Shown here piece after piece: positions 22,464-30,791 of a DNA stretch of 37,592 nucleotides; position 1 is the first letter of the stretch, and every line of letters begins with the position of its first letter. Source of the stretch: Akkermansia muciniphila (GTDB taxonomy: Bacteria; Verrucomicrobiota; Verrucomicrobiia; Limisphaerales; UBA11320); NCBI GenBank assembly GCA_945861575.1, contig CAMAVD010000017.1:1-37592 (forward strand), written 5' to 3'. Below the pieces are notes generated by a model. The model made no database searches, was not told where the DNA came from, and was given only the letters and a program-made list of their open reading frames with translations. The translations under genes were made by a program, and so were the position numbers.

Positions 22464-24850
22464 GGAACCAGGGCCTTCGTAAGCACCTCGGATAGCTGCT
22501 TCACGAAGTGAACTTTCATGCGCTTGCGAATTTCTTCTGGGACTTCTTCCCAGTCGTTCTGATTCTGATCCGACAGAATCACCTGTTTGACGCCAAAGCG
22601 TGCCGCTGCCATCACTTTTTCCTTAATGCCGCCAACCCGGAGCACCCGGCCTCTGAGGCTGATCTCGCCGGTCATCGCGGTATCCGACCGCACGCGCCGG
22701 TTGGAAAGAAGAGAGGCGAAGGCGGCGGCGATCGTTACTCCTGCGCTGGGGCCGTCCTTCGGGGTCGCACCTGCCGGCACATGCAGATGGAGATCGAGCT
22801 TGTCGAAATCCCGCAGATCCAGGCCGAGAGTCTTGGACTGGCTGCGCAGATAGCTCAGGGCCGTCTGCGCGCTCTCCTTCATGACCTCACCGAGGGATCC
22901 GGTCAGAGAAAGGCGCCCCGTACCGGGCATCTTGGTTGCCTCGATATAGAGAATCTCCCCACCCACCGGGGTCCAGGCCAGGCCGGTCGCTATTCCGGGT
23001 TCGGTGATCCGCTCGGCCGACTCGGACATGAACTTGGCGGGGCCCAGCAGTTCCTTCAGCTCGCCTTGCTGAATGAGGATGCCGGGCCCTTTGCCGCCTT
23101 TTTCCACCCAGCGTCGGGCTGATTTCCTAGCAATGGAGCCGATCTCTCGTTCGAGTTGCCTAACCCCCGCCTCGCGGGTGTAGTCGGTAATCACTGTCTT
23201 CAGGATGGCCTCGGGGACTTTCACCCGTCCCTTGTCCAACCCATGCTCTTCCAACTGCCGTGGCACTAAATGCCGCTTGGCGATGTAAAGCTTTTCACTG
23301 GTGGTATAGCTGGGCAGTTGGATGACCTCCAGGCGGTCAATCAGCGCGGGATAGACCGGGTCGAGCCAGTTGGCGGTCGCGATGAAGATTACCTGCGAGA
23401 GATCGAACGGCACGTCGAGGTAATGGTCAGTAAAGGTCTTGTTTTGCTGTGGATCCAACACTTCCAGCAGCGCGGCGGCCGGGTCCCCCCGGTAATCCGC
23501 TCCCACCTTGTCCAACTCGTCGAGCAGGATCACCGGATTGTTGCTTCCGACCCGCCGGATCGCCTGAATGATGCGCCCAGGCATGGCCCCGACATAGGTG
23601 CGTCGATGACCTCGAATCTCCGCTTCGTCGCGCATGCCTCCCAGCGCGATCCGCGCGAACTTGCGTCCGAGGGCGTCGGCGACGCTTTTTCCGAGCGAGG
23701 TTTTTCCGACGCCCGGAGGTCCTACCAAGCAGAGGATAGGCCCCTTTAGATTCTTCTTCAGCTGGAGAACTGCCAGGAATTCAATCAGGCGTTCCTTGAT
23801 CTTCTCAAGCCCGTAGTGGTGTTGATCCAAGAGTCGTCGGGCTGCCCCCAACTCCAGGGTGTCGACGGTCGAACGGGTCCAGGGCAAGTCGATCAACCAG
23901 TCCAGGTAGTTTCGGGTAATGGCGTATTCCGCGACCGAGGGGGTGAGCTGTTGGAGCCGGTCCAATTCTTTCAGCACCACCTTCCCTACCTCTTCTGGAA
24001 GACCCGCCTTTTGCGCTTGGTCGCGGAGTGCGTTTACTTCTGTGGTGACCGGGTCCGCCTCGCCGAGTTCGCGCTGGATGGCTCGGATTTGCTCGCGAAG
24101 GAAGAAGTCTCGCTGGGTCTTGGCCATCGAGCTGCTGACCTCATTCTGGATCTTGGATCCGATGGACAGCACCTCGAGTTCGCGGGTCAGCAGGGGACGC
24201 AGGGCATTGAGCCGCGCCTTGACATTGTTGAGCCGCATGAGGAGTTGGCGCTCCTCGAGGCTCAGGTTGAGATTGGTGGCGATGAGGTCGCTCAGCGTGC
24301 CGGGCGCGTCGGTGTTCAGCGCGGCCACTTTTACCTGTTCCGAAATGGTGGGGCTCAGGCGGATCACCTCCTGGAACTGCTGGTGCGCGTTCCGAGCCAG
24401 GGCAACCAACTCGGTGGATTCGTCGAGATCGTCCTTGAGCTGCTCAACATTCGCGCGCAGGTAGGGAGAGAGGGTCTCGTAGTCACGGATACGGATGCGC
24501 CAGAGTCCTTCGATGAGGATGCGGACGGTGTTGTCCGGAAACTTCATCATCTTCAGGACACGCGCGGCGCAGCCATGCTCCCAGATTTCCTCGGGGAGCG
24601 GATTCTGGGACTCGGCGTTCTTTTGTAGCACCACGGCCAGAAGCCGATCGCCTTCGACCACGTCGTCAATGAGGCGGATGCTCTGGATCGTCTCCACGAG
24701 CAGTGGGGCGACCATGCCTGGAAAGATGACGATGTCCGACAGTCCCAGGACCGGCAGGACGTCGGGCACGGACTTCCCAGAAGAGCGGGTAGGGGTGGAG
24801 GCGCCGCTCGCGCCTAAAATCCGGATGAATTCTGTGTCAGGGCTCGTCAT
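22460..24850 (-). CDS. lon: ATP-dependent Lon protease
   Basis: I start at ATG 24850 (MTSPDTEF), giving 796 residues, the usual LonA size. The domain order is an N-terminal LON substrate-binding domain (LPVLGLSDIVIFPGMVAPLL), then a coiled middle (TQRDFFLREQIRAIQRELGE), then an AAA+ module with Walker A GPPGVGKT (about 377-384) and Walker B VILLDELDK, then the protease domain with the catalytic Ser in DGPSAGV (about 702) and Lys in GGIKEK (about 745). Lon degrades misfolded and regulatory proteins in the cytoplasm. Upstream lies hsp20, so the pair forms a protein quality-control unit. The stop overlaps the LolA-like start. A 7-bp inverted repeat sits upstream of the start. Confidence 0.97.
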   Translation of the reverse strand: MTSPDTEFIRILGASGASTPTRSSGKSVPDVLPVLGLSDIVIFPGMVAPLLVETIQSIRLIDDVVEGDRLLAVVLQKNAESQNPLPEEIWEHGCAARVLKMMKFPDNTVRILIEGLWRIRIRDYETLSPYLRANVEQLKDDLDESTELVALARNAHQQFQEVIRLSPTISEQVKVAALNTDAPGTLSDLIATNLNLSLEERQLLMRLNNVKARLNALRPLLTRELEVLSIGSKIQNEVSSSMAKTQRDFFLREQIRAIQRELGEADPVTTEVNALRDQAQKAGLPEEVGKVVLKELDRLQQLTPSVAEYAITRNYLDWLIDLPWTRSTVDTLELGAARRLLDQHHYGLEKIKERLIEFLAVLQLKKNLKGPILCLVGPPGVGKTSLGKSVADALGRKFARIALGGMRDEAEIRGHRRTYVGAMPGRIIQAIRRVGSNNPVILLDELDKVGADYRGDPAAALLEVLDPQQNKTFTDHYLDVPFDLSQVIFIATANWLDPVYPALIDRLEVIQLPSYTTSEKLYIAKRHLVPRQLEEHGLDKGRVKVPEAILKTVITDYTREAGVRQLEREIGSIARKSARRWVEKGGKGPGILIQQGELKELLGPAKFMSESAERITEPGIATGLAWTPVGGEILYIEATKMPGTGRLSLTGSLGEVMKESAQTALSYLRSQSKTLGLDLRDFDKLDLHLHVPAGATPKDGPSAGVTIAAAFASLLSNRRVRSDTAMTGEISLRGRVLRVGGIKEKVMAAARFGVKQVILSDQNQNDWEEVPEEIRKRMKVHFVKQLSEVLTKALVP

Positions 24851-24913
24851 CGCTGCGTTCCGCAACCCTAACGAGCGTCACGGGCTTTCACACGGGTTTT
24901 TTTGAAGGCGTCG

Positions 24914-24937
24914 GTTTTGGAGCCCGTTTCCCAAAAC
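24914..24937. promoter_or_regulatory. Inverted repeat in the hsp20-lon intergenic region
   Basis: GTTTTGG and CCAAAAC form a perfect 7-bp inverted repeat with a 10-base spacer, 64-87 bases upstream of the lon start. It has no U-tract on the minus strand, so it is more like an operator or leader hairpin than a terminator. It is not a CIRCE element. A link to heat-shock control is only a guess. Confidence 0.3.
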
Positions 24938-24990
24938 GCGCCTGGGCCGCCGCACACGGGCTGGCGATCCGCAGAGGAATCGGGTTCGGA

Positions 24991-25488
24991 TTATTCCTCG
25001 GCCAGATGAAGAGCCCGACGCTCCGGCTTAGGCCGGACCGCTTGGGGAACCTCAATTTTCAGAAATCCATTCTGGTAGGCGGCTACCGCGTCTGCCAAGT
25101 CGTAGCCCTCCGGCAGTTCGAAGGCACAGGTGAAAGGTCCGTAGTGGATCTCCATCACGAGGAACGAACAGCCGCTGGGACGACCACAGTCGGGTCGCTG
25201 CCCAGAGATGATCAGCTGATTCCCATCGATACACAGCTCCAGATCCTCACGGCGCATCCCTGCCAACTCGACATTGATCACGAGGCGGCTGTCGGCGATG
25301 TAGACGTCTGTGTTGGGCTCCCAGTTTGACCCCGAAGCGGCATCCCTGTTTCCAATGGAAGTCTTTTTAATTAGATGACGAGAAGCGTTCACACTGAGTA
25401 TTTGCGAGTAAAAGGCGCGAGGGCAACCTAGTTCAGCGTCGCTGATTGTGCAAGCGGGGATGTCGTCCAATGTCTCTGCCGCAGTCAT
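24991..25488 (-). CDS. Hsp20/alpha-crystallin family small heat shock protein
   Basis: A 165-residue protein. The alpha-crystallin domain runs from about 58 to 150: EPNTDVYIADSRLVINVELA, GMRREDLELCIDGNQLIISG, then an extended loop containing three Cys, then FELPEGYDLADAVAAYQNG and FLKIEVPQ. An LxL in the tail (ALHLAEE) could serve as the I/V/L-x-I/V/L assembly motif. Small heat shock proteins hold unfolding proteins without ATP. The N-terminal 57 residues are longer than usual and unlike the common MLPRW-type start. ATG 25488 is preceded by AAAGG at good spacing. lon lies 140 bases downstream on the same strand. Confidence 0.92.
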   Translation of the reverse strand: MTAAETLDDIPACTISDAELGCPRAFYSQILSVNASRHLIKKTSIGNRDAASGSNWEPNTDVYIADSRLVINVELAGMRREDLELCIDGNQLIISGQRPDCGRPSGCSFLVMEIHYGPFTCAFELPEGYDLADAVAAYQNGFLKIEVPQAVRPKPERRALHLAEE

Positions 25489-25512
25489 ATGTTTGCCTTT
25501 CGTCTGGTGAGC

Positions 25513-27150
25513 TCAGGATCGTTTCGACCGCGCGTGCGCTTCGGTCGGTGACGGGGTGGCTCTCGGCATGGCTTGGCTGATGGAACTTCCACCCCCGCCC
25601 CCGGAACGATTCAGGTGAGCGCGCATGGCCATGGCCCCGGTCGCCAGCAATGCCATCGCTGCCAGCAGCAGCCACCACGAACGGCTTCCCCCCATCTCAA
25701 ATCCTCCAGCCCCCGTGGCCGACCCGAGGCTGGGTTTCTCCCGAGCCCGTGCGGTGACAGCACCGGGGAGCAGTGGGGGCCGCGATCCGATCATGGGGCC
25801 CGAGGCCTGGGGCGTGGGGGATATTCCAGAAAGACTGGCAGCTAGCTCGGGGGGGGCAGTTTGGCTACCTCGAGTGCCGGTGCCAACTGACTGCGGACTT
25901 AGGGGTGTGCCTGAAATCGACTGCGTCAACTGCTGCAGTGTCCATGTGGCAGTCGCGGGCTCCTTCAAAACGCTGGTGGCTGGCGCAGGGACGTGCGCGT
26001 GTGCGCCTACGGGAAGCTTCGTTGACTCCGCGTGAGGTGCTGGAGGAAGGAACGTTTGCGAGGGGAGGGTCGACCTTCCTTCCGGGGACGCTTTGTTCGC
26101 GGCAGGCGGCTCTGGGTTTTGGGTTGGGTTACCCGGTCCTGAGGGGGCCACTTGGGACGTTGAGGCCTCCACTGCAGAGCCTCTTACCGTTGCAACCCCA
26201 CTGGGCAAAAGGGGCGTCACCGAGGCTGGAGGGGGTGTCTGGGCTTGAGACACCGCTGCGACAGCGCCTGGTGCGGTCGTGGTGGGCAACGTCGGCGATA
26301 CGCCAGCGGCAGCGGCGGGGCTCGGTGCGGAGTTTGCCGCGAGCGCGGCGGCGGCTTCCGCGGCTTCCCGCTCCGCTTCCGGATCCTTCCCCGTCCGCGT
26401 GATGATGATGGGGGGAATCACTCGGGGAGGAGGCTTTGAACCGACAGCGGTCTTGGGGGCTTTGGGAGCCGCTTTCTCAGGCTTGAGACGTTCCGGCGGT
26501 GGCGGGAGTCTCAGCGGTTGGTCTGCCGGCACCACCGAGTAGGCGACATAATTTCCTCCACGGATCGTGAGTCCGGTGAGAACCGGAAATTTCTCCTTTT
26601 CTGAGTCCGGGGCGATCTGCTTGTAGAGATCGTTGATCTCCCGATCGAACGGGGTTCCCGCCATCTTGTCGTTGGCGTCATTAAGGAGCACCACCGTGAG
26701 ATCGCTGACCGAGCTCGCCACGTTGGCGAGATCGAGCATGACCTCCGTCAAACGCGAGCGTTTGTGATAGCCCTGGTTCCGAAGAAAGGTGTTCACCCGC
26801 GTTCCCAGGTCGAGCCGTGCCGAGGCATCCCAGGTTTGCATCGGAAAGCGAGTGTCAACTCCAGCGTTGAACGTCCAGATACCGAAGGTATCGCCAGACT
26901 GCATTCGACCGCGCACGCCTGTGTTCACCAAATCAAAAACGGCTTGTCTCAGTGCCACATCCCGCTTCTCCATAGCGGAAGAGTTTTCCACGATGAAGAG
27001 GTAGCGGTTGCCGGTGGGCGTGGCGATTTTTTCCTGCGCGGCGCGGGCACTTCCGATACAGAGGGTGGCTGCCACGAGGCTAAGTCCAACGGCTCGGAAG
27101 CCGGGAAGTGGTGCGGTTGCTCTAAAATAACGGCTGAATAGGCCAGTCAT
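25513..27150 (-). CDS. Secreted vWA-like protein with Pro/Ala-rich stalk and C-terminal membrane anchor
   Basis: A 545-residue protein. The signal peptide ends near ARAAQE (about 38). A vWA-like domain follows (about 45-220): NRYLFIVENSSAM at the MIDAS position, GDTFGIWTFNAG, LTEVMLDLANVAS and DLTVVLLNDAND. The MIDAS reads E-N-S-S-A instead of D-x-S-x-S, so metal binding may be weak or lost. About 260 residues of Pro/Ala/Thr/Ser-rich low-complexity stalk come next, then one hydrophobic helix (about 493-511) and a Gly/Ser and basic tail. This suggests an envelope-anchored, periplasmic adhesive or scaffold protein. hsp20 lies 24 bases downstream; whether it is co-transcribed is unclear. Confidence 0.82.
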   Translation of the reverse strand: MTGLFSRYFRATAPLPGFRAVGLSLVAATLCIGSARAAQEKIATPTGNRYLFIVENSSAMEKRDVALRQAVFDLVNTGVRGRMQSGDTFGIWTFNAGVDTRFPMQTWDASARLDLGTRVNTFLRNQGYHKRSRLTEVMLDLANVASSVSDLTVVLLNDANDKMAGTPFDREINDLYKQIAPDSEKEKFPVLTGLTIRGGNYVAYSVVPADQPLRLPPPPERLKPEKAAPKAPKTAVGSKPPPRVIPPIIITRTGKDPEAEREAAEAAAALAANSAPSPAAAAGVSPTLPTTTAPGAVAAVSQAQTPPPASVTPLLPSGVATVRGSAVEASTSQVAPSGPGNPTQNPEPPAANKASPEGRSTLPSQTFLPPAPHAESTKLPVGAHAHVPAPATSVLKEPATATWTLQQLTQSISGTPLSPQSVGTGTRGSQTAPPELAASLSGISPTPQASGPMIGSRPPLLPGAVTARAREKPSLGSATGAGGFEMGGSRSWWLLLAAMALLATGAMAMRAHLNRSGGGGGSSISQAMPRATPSPTEAHARSKRS

Positions 27151-27246
27151 GATTGTTTTCCGCTTGAAGCCTTACCCCCGATCCGGGTGCTGACCGGGTT
27201 TTTGACTTTAAGGCGGACGAACCGGTTACGCAGGTCTCATGCCGAC

Positions 27247-27271
27247 TCAAAATCCGGCTGCCGAATTTTGA
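27247..27271. repeat. Imperfect palindrome in an intergenic region
   Basis: TCAAAATCCGGC and GCCGAATTTTGA face each other around one T and pair over 12 bases with a single mismatch. The site lies in the 211-base gap upstream of the vWA-like gene on the minus strand. It could be a terminator for the gene at 27362 on the minus strand, or a cruciform. It resembles an anticodon arm at first sight but is no tRNA. Confidence 0.45.
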
Positions 27272-27361
27272 ATTCTAGCAGGCGGGTACCAGAGAACCGT
27301 GAAACCAATCGACAACCGAGGCGGATAGATTGCAGAAGCACCCTCCAAATCCTACGGCCTG

Positions 27362-27907
27362 CTAGTTGCGGACCAGTCCCGCGAAAAGGCCCCAAAGGAG
27401 AAGCAGGAGGCCGAAGAGAAAGAGCAGGAAGCGGCGCCGGGCGATGCGACGTTCATAGCGCAGGGGGCGCATGCCTTGCAGGCTGCCCGCTGCGAGAAGG
27501 TCCACCAGCTTTGGATTGGTGGCCTTCGGGCTGCTGAACTGGTCGGTAAGCCGCTGCCACGCGGCGGGAAGATCAAACTTTTGAGTGCCGAGCTGGTTGA
27601 GGTGTGCGGCGCGCTTCTGCAGTTCATGAAGGCGACCCTGACTGACGGTCTCGAAGACGGGGTCCCGCCGCGTGGGTTGCGGTCCTGGGGTTGGAGACGC
27701 CGCGGGAATCGCCTGCTCGATCTCCTCCAGGGACGGGGTTTCCTCCGCCTGGTTTCCCAGGCTCTTGATCCGGGCTTCGAGCTCCTCGATTTGTCGGGTG
27801 AGATCCCGCTTGCGCTCGTCAATGGGGTCGGGCCTACGCCGCAGCCAACTAAAGAGCCCCTGCTTGCTGCGGGGTTTCCTGGCCATGCTCTGTGGGTCGC
27901 GTGACAT
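27362..27907 (-). CDS. Tail-anchored membrane protein with short coiled coil
   Basis: A 181-residue protein. The N-terminus is basic (RKPRSKQGLFSWLRRRPDP), followed by a coiled coil (about 30-55: ERKRDLTRQIEELEARIKSL), a Pro-rich linker, a second helical part (about 85-150), a basic patch (YERRIARRRF) and a single C-terminal hydrophobic helix (about 161-178: LLFLFGLLLLLWGLFAGLV). This is the layout of a tail-anchored protein with its soluble part in the cytoplasm. ATG 27907 is used; ATG 27886 (MARKPRSK) is equally possible. The neighbour at 27963 has the same design, so the two may form one complex. No family recognised. Confidence 0.72.
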   Translation of the reverse strand: MSRDPQSMARKPRSKQGLFSWLRRRPDPIDERKRDLTRQIEELEARIKSLGNQAEETPSLEEIEQAIPAASPTPGPQPTRRDPVFETVSQGRLHELQKRAAHLNQLGTQKFDLPAAWQRLTDQFSSPKATNPKLVDLLAAGSLQGMRPLRYERRIARRRFLLFLFGLLLLLWGLFAGLVRN

Positions 27908-27962
27908 CTCCCTTGGGAATCGTCAGGTCTAAGGTGGGCTGGAGTGCGGCCAAAGATTTGGC

Positions 27963-28652
27963 CTAGCGACGCAGCCAAAGCATGAGGAAAATCAGCAATC
28001 CTAGCACGAAGAGAGGCCAGTTGATGGCGAAGCCCAGCCGACAGAGGTCGGCGAAGCCCTGGGGAAAAGCGGGAGCTCCAGCGGCGGGGCGAGTGGCCGG
28101 GCTAGATCCCTGGGGAGCAGTCTCGCTATCATTCAGCTCGCTGAACTTGACCCGTGCTGAATTCCACTCCATCCGCGCGTTGTCGACCGTGGTCAGGCCC
28201 CGGGTCAGCTCCATCTCAAAATTCTCCTTATTCCACGCCTCCTGGTTCTGGGCCATGACCTTCTCGAGCGCGGTGCGGAGATCCGTTAGGGACTTGTTGC
28301 GCTGTTCCGCTTCGCGACGGTGGGTGAGTTCCGCCTCCTCCATGCGGGCGATGGTCCGTGTCAGGTGCTGGATCATCTCCTGGCGACCCGTGCTGAACTC
28401 GCTCTGGCGACGCCGGGTTTCCTCAAGCGAGGCCCGCTCGCGCTCTAGGCGCTCCTGCTCTCCTTTCAGCTCCGCCAGGCGCTGGTGCATTTCGCTCACC
28501 TTCAGCTCGACCTCCTCACGCGAGGGAGCCTTACGCTCTGGGGTGCGCAGGGAATTCGACGGGGAGGTGGGAGCTGCCGACCCATAGACTGGCTTGCGTG
28601 CCGGCTGTAGGTCGTCGTCGATGAATTCGGAGGCGTCGAAGTGCGAGCTCAT
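27963..28652 (-). CDS. Tail-anchored coiled-coil protein
   Basis: I start at ATG 28652 (MSSHFDASEFIDDD), because the frame upstream to 28703 adds only a short segment with no support. The product is 229 residues: an acidic then Pro/Ser-rich N-terminus, a long Glu/Arg/Gln-rich coiled coil (about 43-165, for example HQRLAELKGEQERLERERAS), a linker rich in Ala/Pro, and one C-terminal hydrophobic helix (WPLFVLGLLIFLMLWL) with a basic end. Heptad-rich cytoplasmic rods anchored by a tail helix often organise the membrane or recruit partners. It lies 55 bases upstream of the other tail-anchored gene. No family recognised. Confidence 0.75.
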   Translation of the reverse strand: MSSHFDASEFIDDDLQPARKPVYGSAAPTSPSNSLRTPERKAPSREEVELKVSEMHQRLAELKGEQERLERERASLEETRRRQSEFSTGRQEMIQHLTRTIARMEEAELTHRREAEQRNKSLTDLRTALEKVMAQNQEAWNKENFEMELTRGLTTVDNARMEWNSARVKFSELNDSETAPQGSSPATRPAAGAPAFPQGFADLCRLGFAINWPLFVLGLLIFLMLWLRR

Positions 28653-29014
28653 GAGCTCGGACTTTAGTGGGGTCGCCGGATTTGTAAAGGCGTCCGCGTG
28701 CACGCACAGCCGTTCGCGTTTTGCCGCCCGTGGGTCAGCCTCCTCGACTGGAGTTCTGCGACCGAGACCCTACGCCGCTTCCACGGCAGGAGGGGTTGGT
28801 GGGGGGATCCTCATCGAGTTGGCTATTGGACTGTTTGGTTCGTCGTCTCCATAGCCTGCAGAAAAACACTGCGAGGCTCGTGCCGTTAAAAACTCCTTAA
28901 CCCGTCGTTCCCTTCTTCACCTTCTGTGAAATCGGTTCACTCCTCTTTCATTTCCACCCTGGGAGTTTTTTTAGAGTTTCAACCCACGAATCGAAGACCG
29001 AAGGCAGTTCCGTT
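28653..29014. other. Divergent intergenic region upstream of the pseudopilin operon
   Basis: A gene-free stretch between the minus-strand coiled-coil gene and the sigma54-type promoter. Short open frames here lack a ribosome binding site and coding character. A sigma54 activator would be expected to bind somewhere in this stretch. I see a T-run near 28970 but no clear paired activator site. Confidence 0.4.
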
Positions 29015-29031
29015 CTGGCACGGGATCTGCA
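29015..29031 (+). promoter_or_regulatory. Sigma54 (RpoN)-type -24/-12 promoter
   Basis: CTGGCACGGGATCTGCA matches the consensus YTGGCACGRNNNTTGCW at every fixed position except one (C for the first T of TTGC). The GG (29017-29018) and GC (29029-29030) doublets are exactly ten bases apart, as sigma54 requires. Transcription would start near 29042, about 110 bases before the first gene. Pilin promoters are classic sigma54 targets. Confidence 0.75.
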
Positions 29032-29041
29032 CTTAATCCAA

Positions 29042-29150
29042 TAGAGGGTGAGAGCGTCCTGAAAGTGTCACGGGGCAGGACAGAAGAGCTTACGAGTGTC
29101 CCAGCCCGAGCTACCCAAGGTAAGAATGCAGTCCTGAAAAAGCTAAGTCT
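29042..29150 (+). other. Leader with alternative base pairing
   Basis: The predicted untranslated leader has GTCCTG at 29056-29061 and again at 29131-29136, both followed by AAA. CAGGAC at 29076-29081 can pair with either copy. CTTAC (29089-29093) can pair with GTAAG (29120-29124). The second GTCCTG ends 14 bases before the start codon. This is the outline of a switch, but it does not match the c-di-GMP (GEMM) consensus or another riboswitch I know. Confidence 0.35.
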
Positions 29151-29762
29151 ATGAAAGCGACATACACATGGATCCTGACCGGAACATTGACGCTACTTCT
29201 TGGAGCAGAGGGCGGTTTCGGGGCAGAGTCTCAAAAGTGGACAACCCCGGCGACGTCATCCTCCCAAATCCACAAGCAAGACCCCACCCAACCCGGTTAC
29301 GCTTCACTTCAATTCACCCCCCCGACGGGCTGGAAACCGGTCGTAGAGACCAGCGGCAGCACCAAGATGAGCTTCTATTCGCCAGACTCGAGCTCGGTTC
29401 TGAGCATTCGTATCCAACCCGATCGCTACGAAAACGGCGTCCTTCTTGCAGAAAAAGCACGCGCCATCCTTAAGAAGCGATACGCCTCTGCGACTGTCGG
29501 CATGGAGTCCACTTGGTCCCTCGGAGGCAAACCCGGCCGCGCGATTGACTTCGAACGTAAGGTCCTGCCCTCGGAAAAACCAACCAAGACGCGCTTGGCG
29601 ATCGCGAAGATCCCCGAAGGCTTGGTCGAGATTTGGTTCACGACCTCCAGCGATCAATTCAACGGTCGGGTGGACATCTGCGAGCATTTCCTGCAATCCG
29701 TGCATAGCGTGGAACCAACCCTGGTGGCCGATGCAACACTGGCTGCGTCGCAAGCGCGTTAA
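29151..29762 (+). CDS. Exported protein with PsbP-like domain, first gene of pseudopilin operon
   Basis: A 203-residue protein with a signal peptide (KATYTWILTGTLTLLLGAEG, cleavage near GFGAES). The mature part has a single domain, SLQFTPPTGWKPV, MSFYSPDSSSVLSIRIQPD and later EGLVEIWFTTSSDQF, which resembles PsbP-like or DUF1795 domains in small exported proteins. It is the first gene downstream of the sigma54-type promoter, and the pseudopilin gene starts 20 bases after its stop. It may help pilus assembly or surface function, but that is a guess from position. The domain assignment is weak. Confidence 0.7.
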   Translation: MKATYTWILTGTLTLLLGAEGGFGAESQKWTTPATSSSQIHKQDPTQPGYASLQFTPPTGWKPVVETSGSTKMSFYSPDSSSVLSIRIQPDRYENGVLLAEKARAILKKRYASATVGMESTWSLGGKPGRAIDFERKVLPSEKPTKTRLAIAKIPEGLVEIWFTTSSDQFNGRVDICEHFLQSVHSVEPTLVADATLAASQAR

Positions 29763-29782
29763 GCCAACCCGCTTCAGTCTCT

Positions 29783-30253
29783 GTGCAAACCAAGCTCGCG
29801 CATTCCAAGATCAGGCAGTTCAGCGGCTTCACGCTGATCGAAGTGGTGATCACCATTGGTTTGTTGGGCATGAGCCTGCTGGCGCTACACAATGGAATGC
29901 TTTTTGGCACCATCATGCTCGCAAACGCCCGGGAAAACCTTCGAGCCAATCAGATTCTGGTCGAGAAAATGGAAACGATCCGGCTCTACACCTTTGACCA
30001 AATCAATACGGCTGGCTTCATTCCTTCCACCTTCAGCGCCTATTATCAACCCGCCACCGCCGGCAACACGAACAGCTCCGGATTCCAGTATCATGGTAAC
30101 ATCACGATCAGCAATCCCTCAACCACGGCGTCCTACTCCAACGATTTGAAGATGGTGACCGTAGGGGTTCAATGGACCACCGGAACCCTGACGCACTCCC
30201 GCGACATGCAAACCCTCATCACCCGCAATGGACTTCAAGGCTACATCTACTGA
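29783..30253 (+). CDS. Type IV pseudopilin (PilV-like prepilin)
   Basis: A 156-residue protein starting at GTG 29783. It has the prepilin signature GFTLIEV: a short basic leader of about 15 residues, cleaved after Gly by a prepilin peptidase, then Phe1 and Glu5 of the mature pilin and a hydrophobic helix (VVITIGLLGMSLLALHNGML). The small globular part fits a minor pilin of the PilV/GspI type. Minor pilins prime assembly of type IV pili or type II secretion pseudopili at the inner membrane. Its last 26 bases overlap the next pseudopilin gene. Confidence 0.88.
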   Translation: MQTKLAHSKIRQFSGFTLIEVVITIGLLGMSLLALHNGMLFGTIMLANARENLRANQILVEKMETIRLYTFDQINTAGFIPSTFSAYYQPATAGNTNSSGFQYHGNITISNPSTTASYSNDLKMVTVGVQWTTGTLTHSRDMQTLITRNGLQGYIY

Positions 30254-30782
30254 GCAGGCGAAGAATCGTCGGAGGGCTGGATTTTCCCTGGTGGAACTGC
30301 TCGTCGCCATGGCAGCAGGGACTTTGGTGATGGGCTCCGTGGCGTCCTTCTCGTTGTATACCGCCAAGTGCTTCGCGGCTACGGCCAACTATGTCGACTT
30401 GGACAGCTACAGCCGGATCGCCCTCGACAAAATCACGCGCGACATTCGACAGGCCTCGCGCCTGACGGCCTGCACCTCCAATAAGGTCAGTTTTCTTCAG
30501 TCCGACGGACAAACCCTGAATTTCATATACGACTCCGGCAACAAGACACTCACCCGCAGCGTGGGAACTAGCTCCCACGTCGTACTGCAAGACTGCGAGT
30601 CTCTTAGCTTTTCGATGTATCAACGGAATCCCATCGGCGGCAGTTACGACCAGTATGCCGCCGCCGCAGTCTCCACCTGCAAACTCGTCTCCATTCAATG
30701 GGTGTGTGCCCGGCGTGTCTTGGGACAGATTCGTAACAGCGAGAGCGTTCAAACCGCCAAAGTCGTGATCCGCAAGGAATGA
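30228..30782 (+). CDS. Type IV pseudopilin (PilW-like prepilin)
   Basis: A 184-residue protein with a class III signal: basic leader QAKNRRRAG, then FSLVELLVAMAAGTLVMGSV with Glu5 of the mature form. The globular domain contains ALDKITRDIRQASRLT, a pattern typical of PilW/GspJ-type minor pilins, and four Cys that could form disulfides. The ATG lies 26 bases inside the previous gene in another frame, suggesting coupled translation. It is followed nine bases later by the PilX-like gene, so three minor pilins are made together. Confidence 0.88.
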   Translation: MDFKATSTEQAKNRRRAGFSLVELLVAMAAGTLVMGSVASFSLYTAKCFAATANYVDLDSYSRIALDKITRDIRQASRLTACTSNKVSFLQSDGQTLNFIYDSGNKTLTRSVGTSSHVVLQDCESLSFSMYQRNPIGGSYDQYAAAAVSTCKLVSIQWVCARRVLGQIRNSESVQTAKVVIRKE

Positions 30783-30791
30783 AATCCCCTC

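Noticed and set aside
24866-24990. CIRCE-type heat-shock operator upstream of lon
   Set aside because: The only inverted repeat is GTTTTGG/CCAAAAC, which does not match the CIRCE consensus.
27187-27361. tRNA-like segment with an anticodon-arm look (CTCAAAA loop)
   Set aside because: The arm pairs with mismatches and no T-arm or acceptor stem can be built around it on either strand. Treated as a palindrome only.
29042-29150. c-di-GMP (GEMM) riboswitch before the pseudopilin operon
   Set aside because: The conserved core of that class is not present; only generic alternative pairing is seen.
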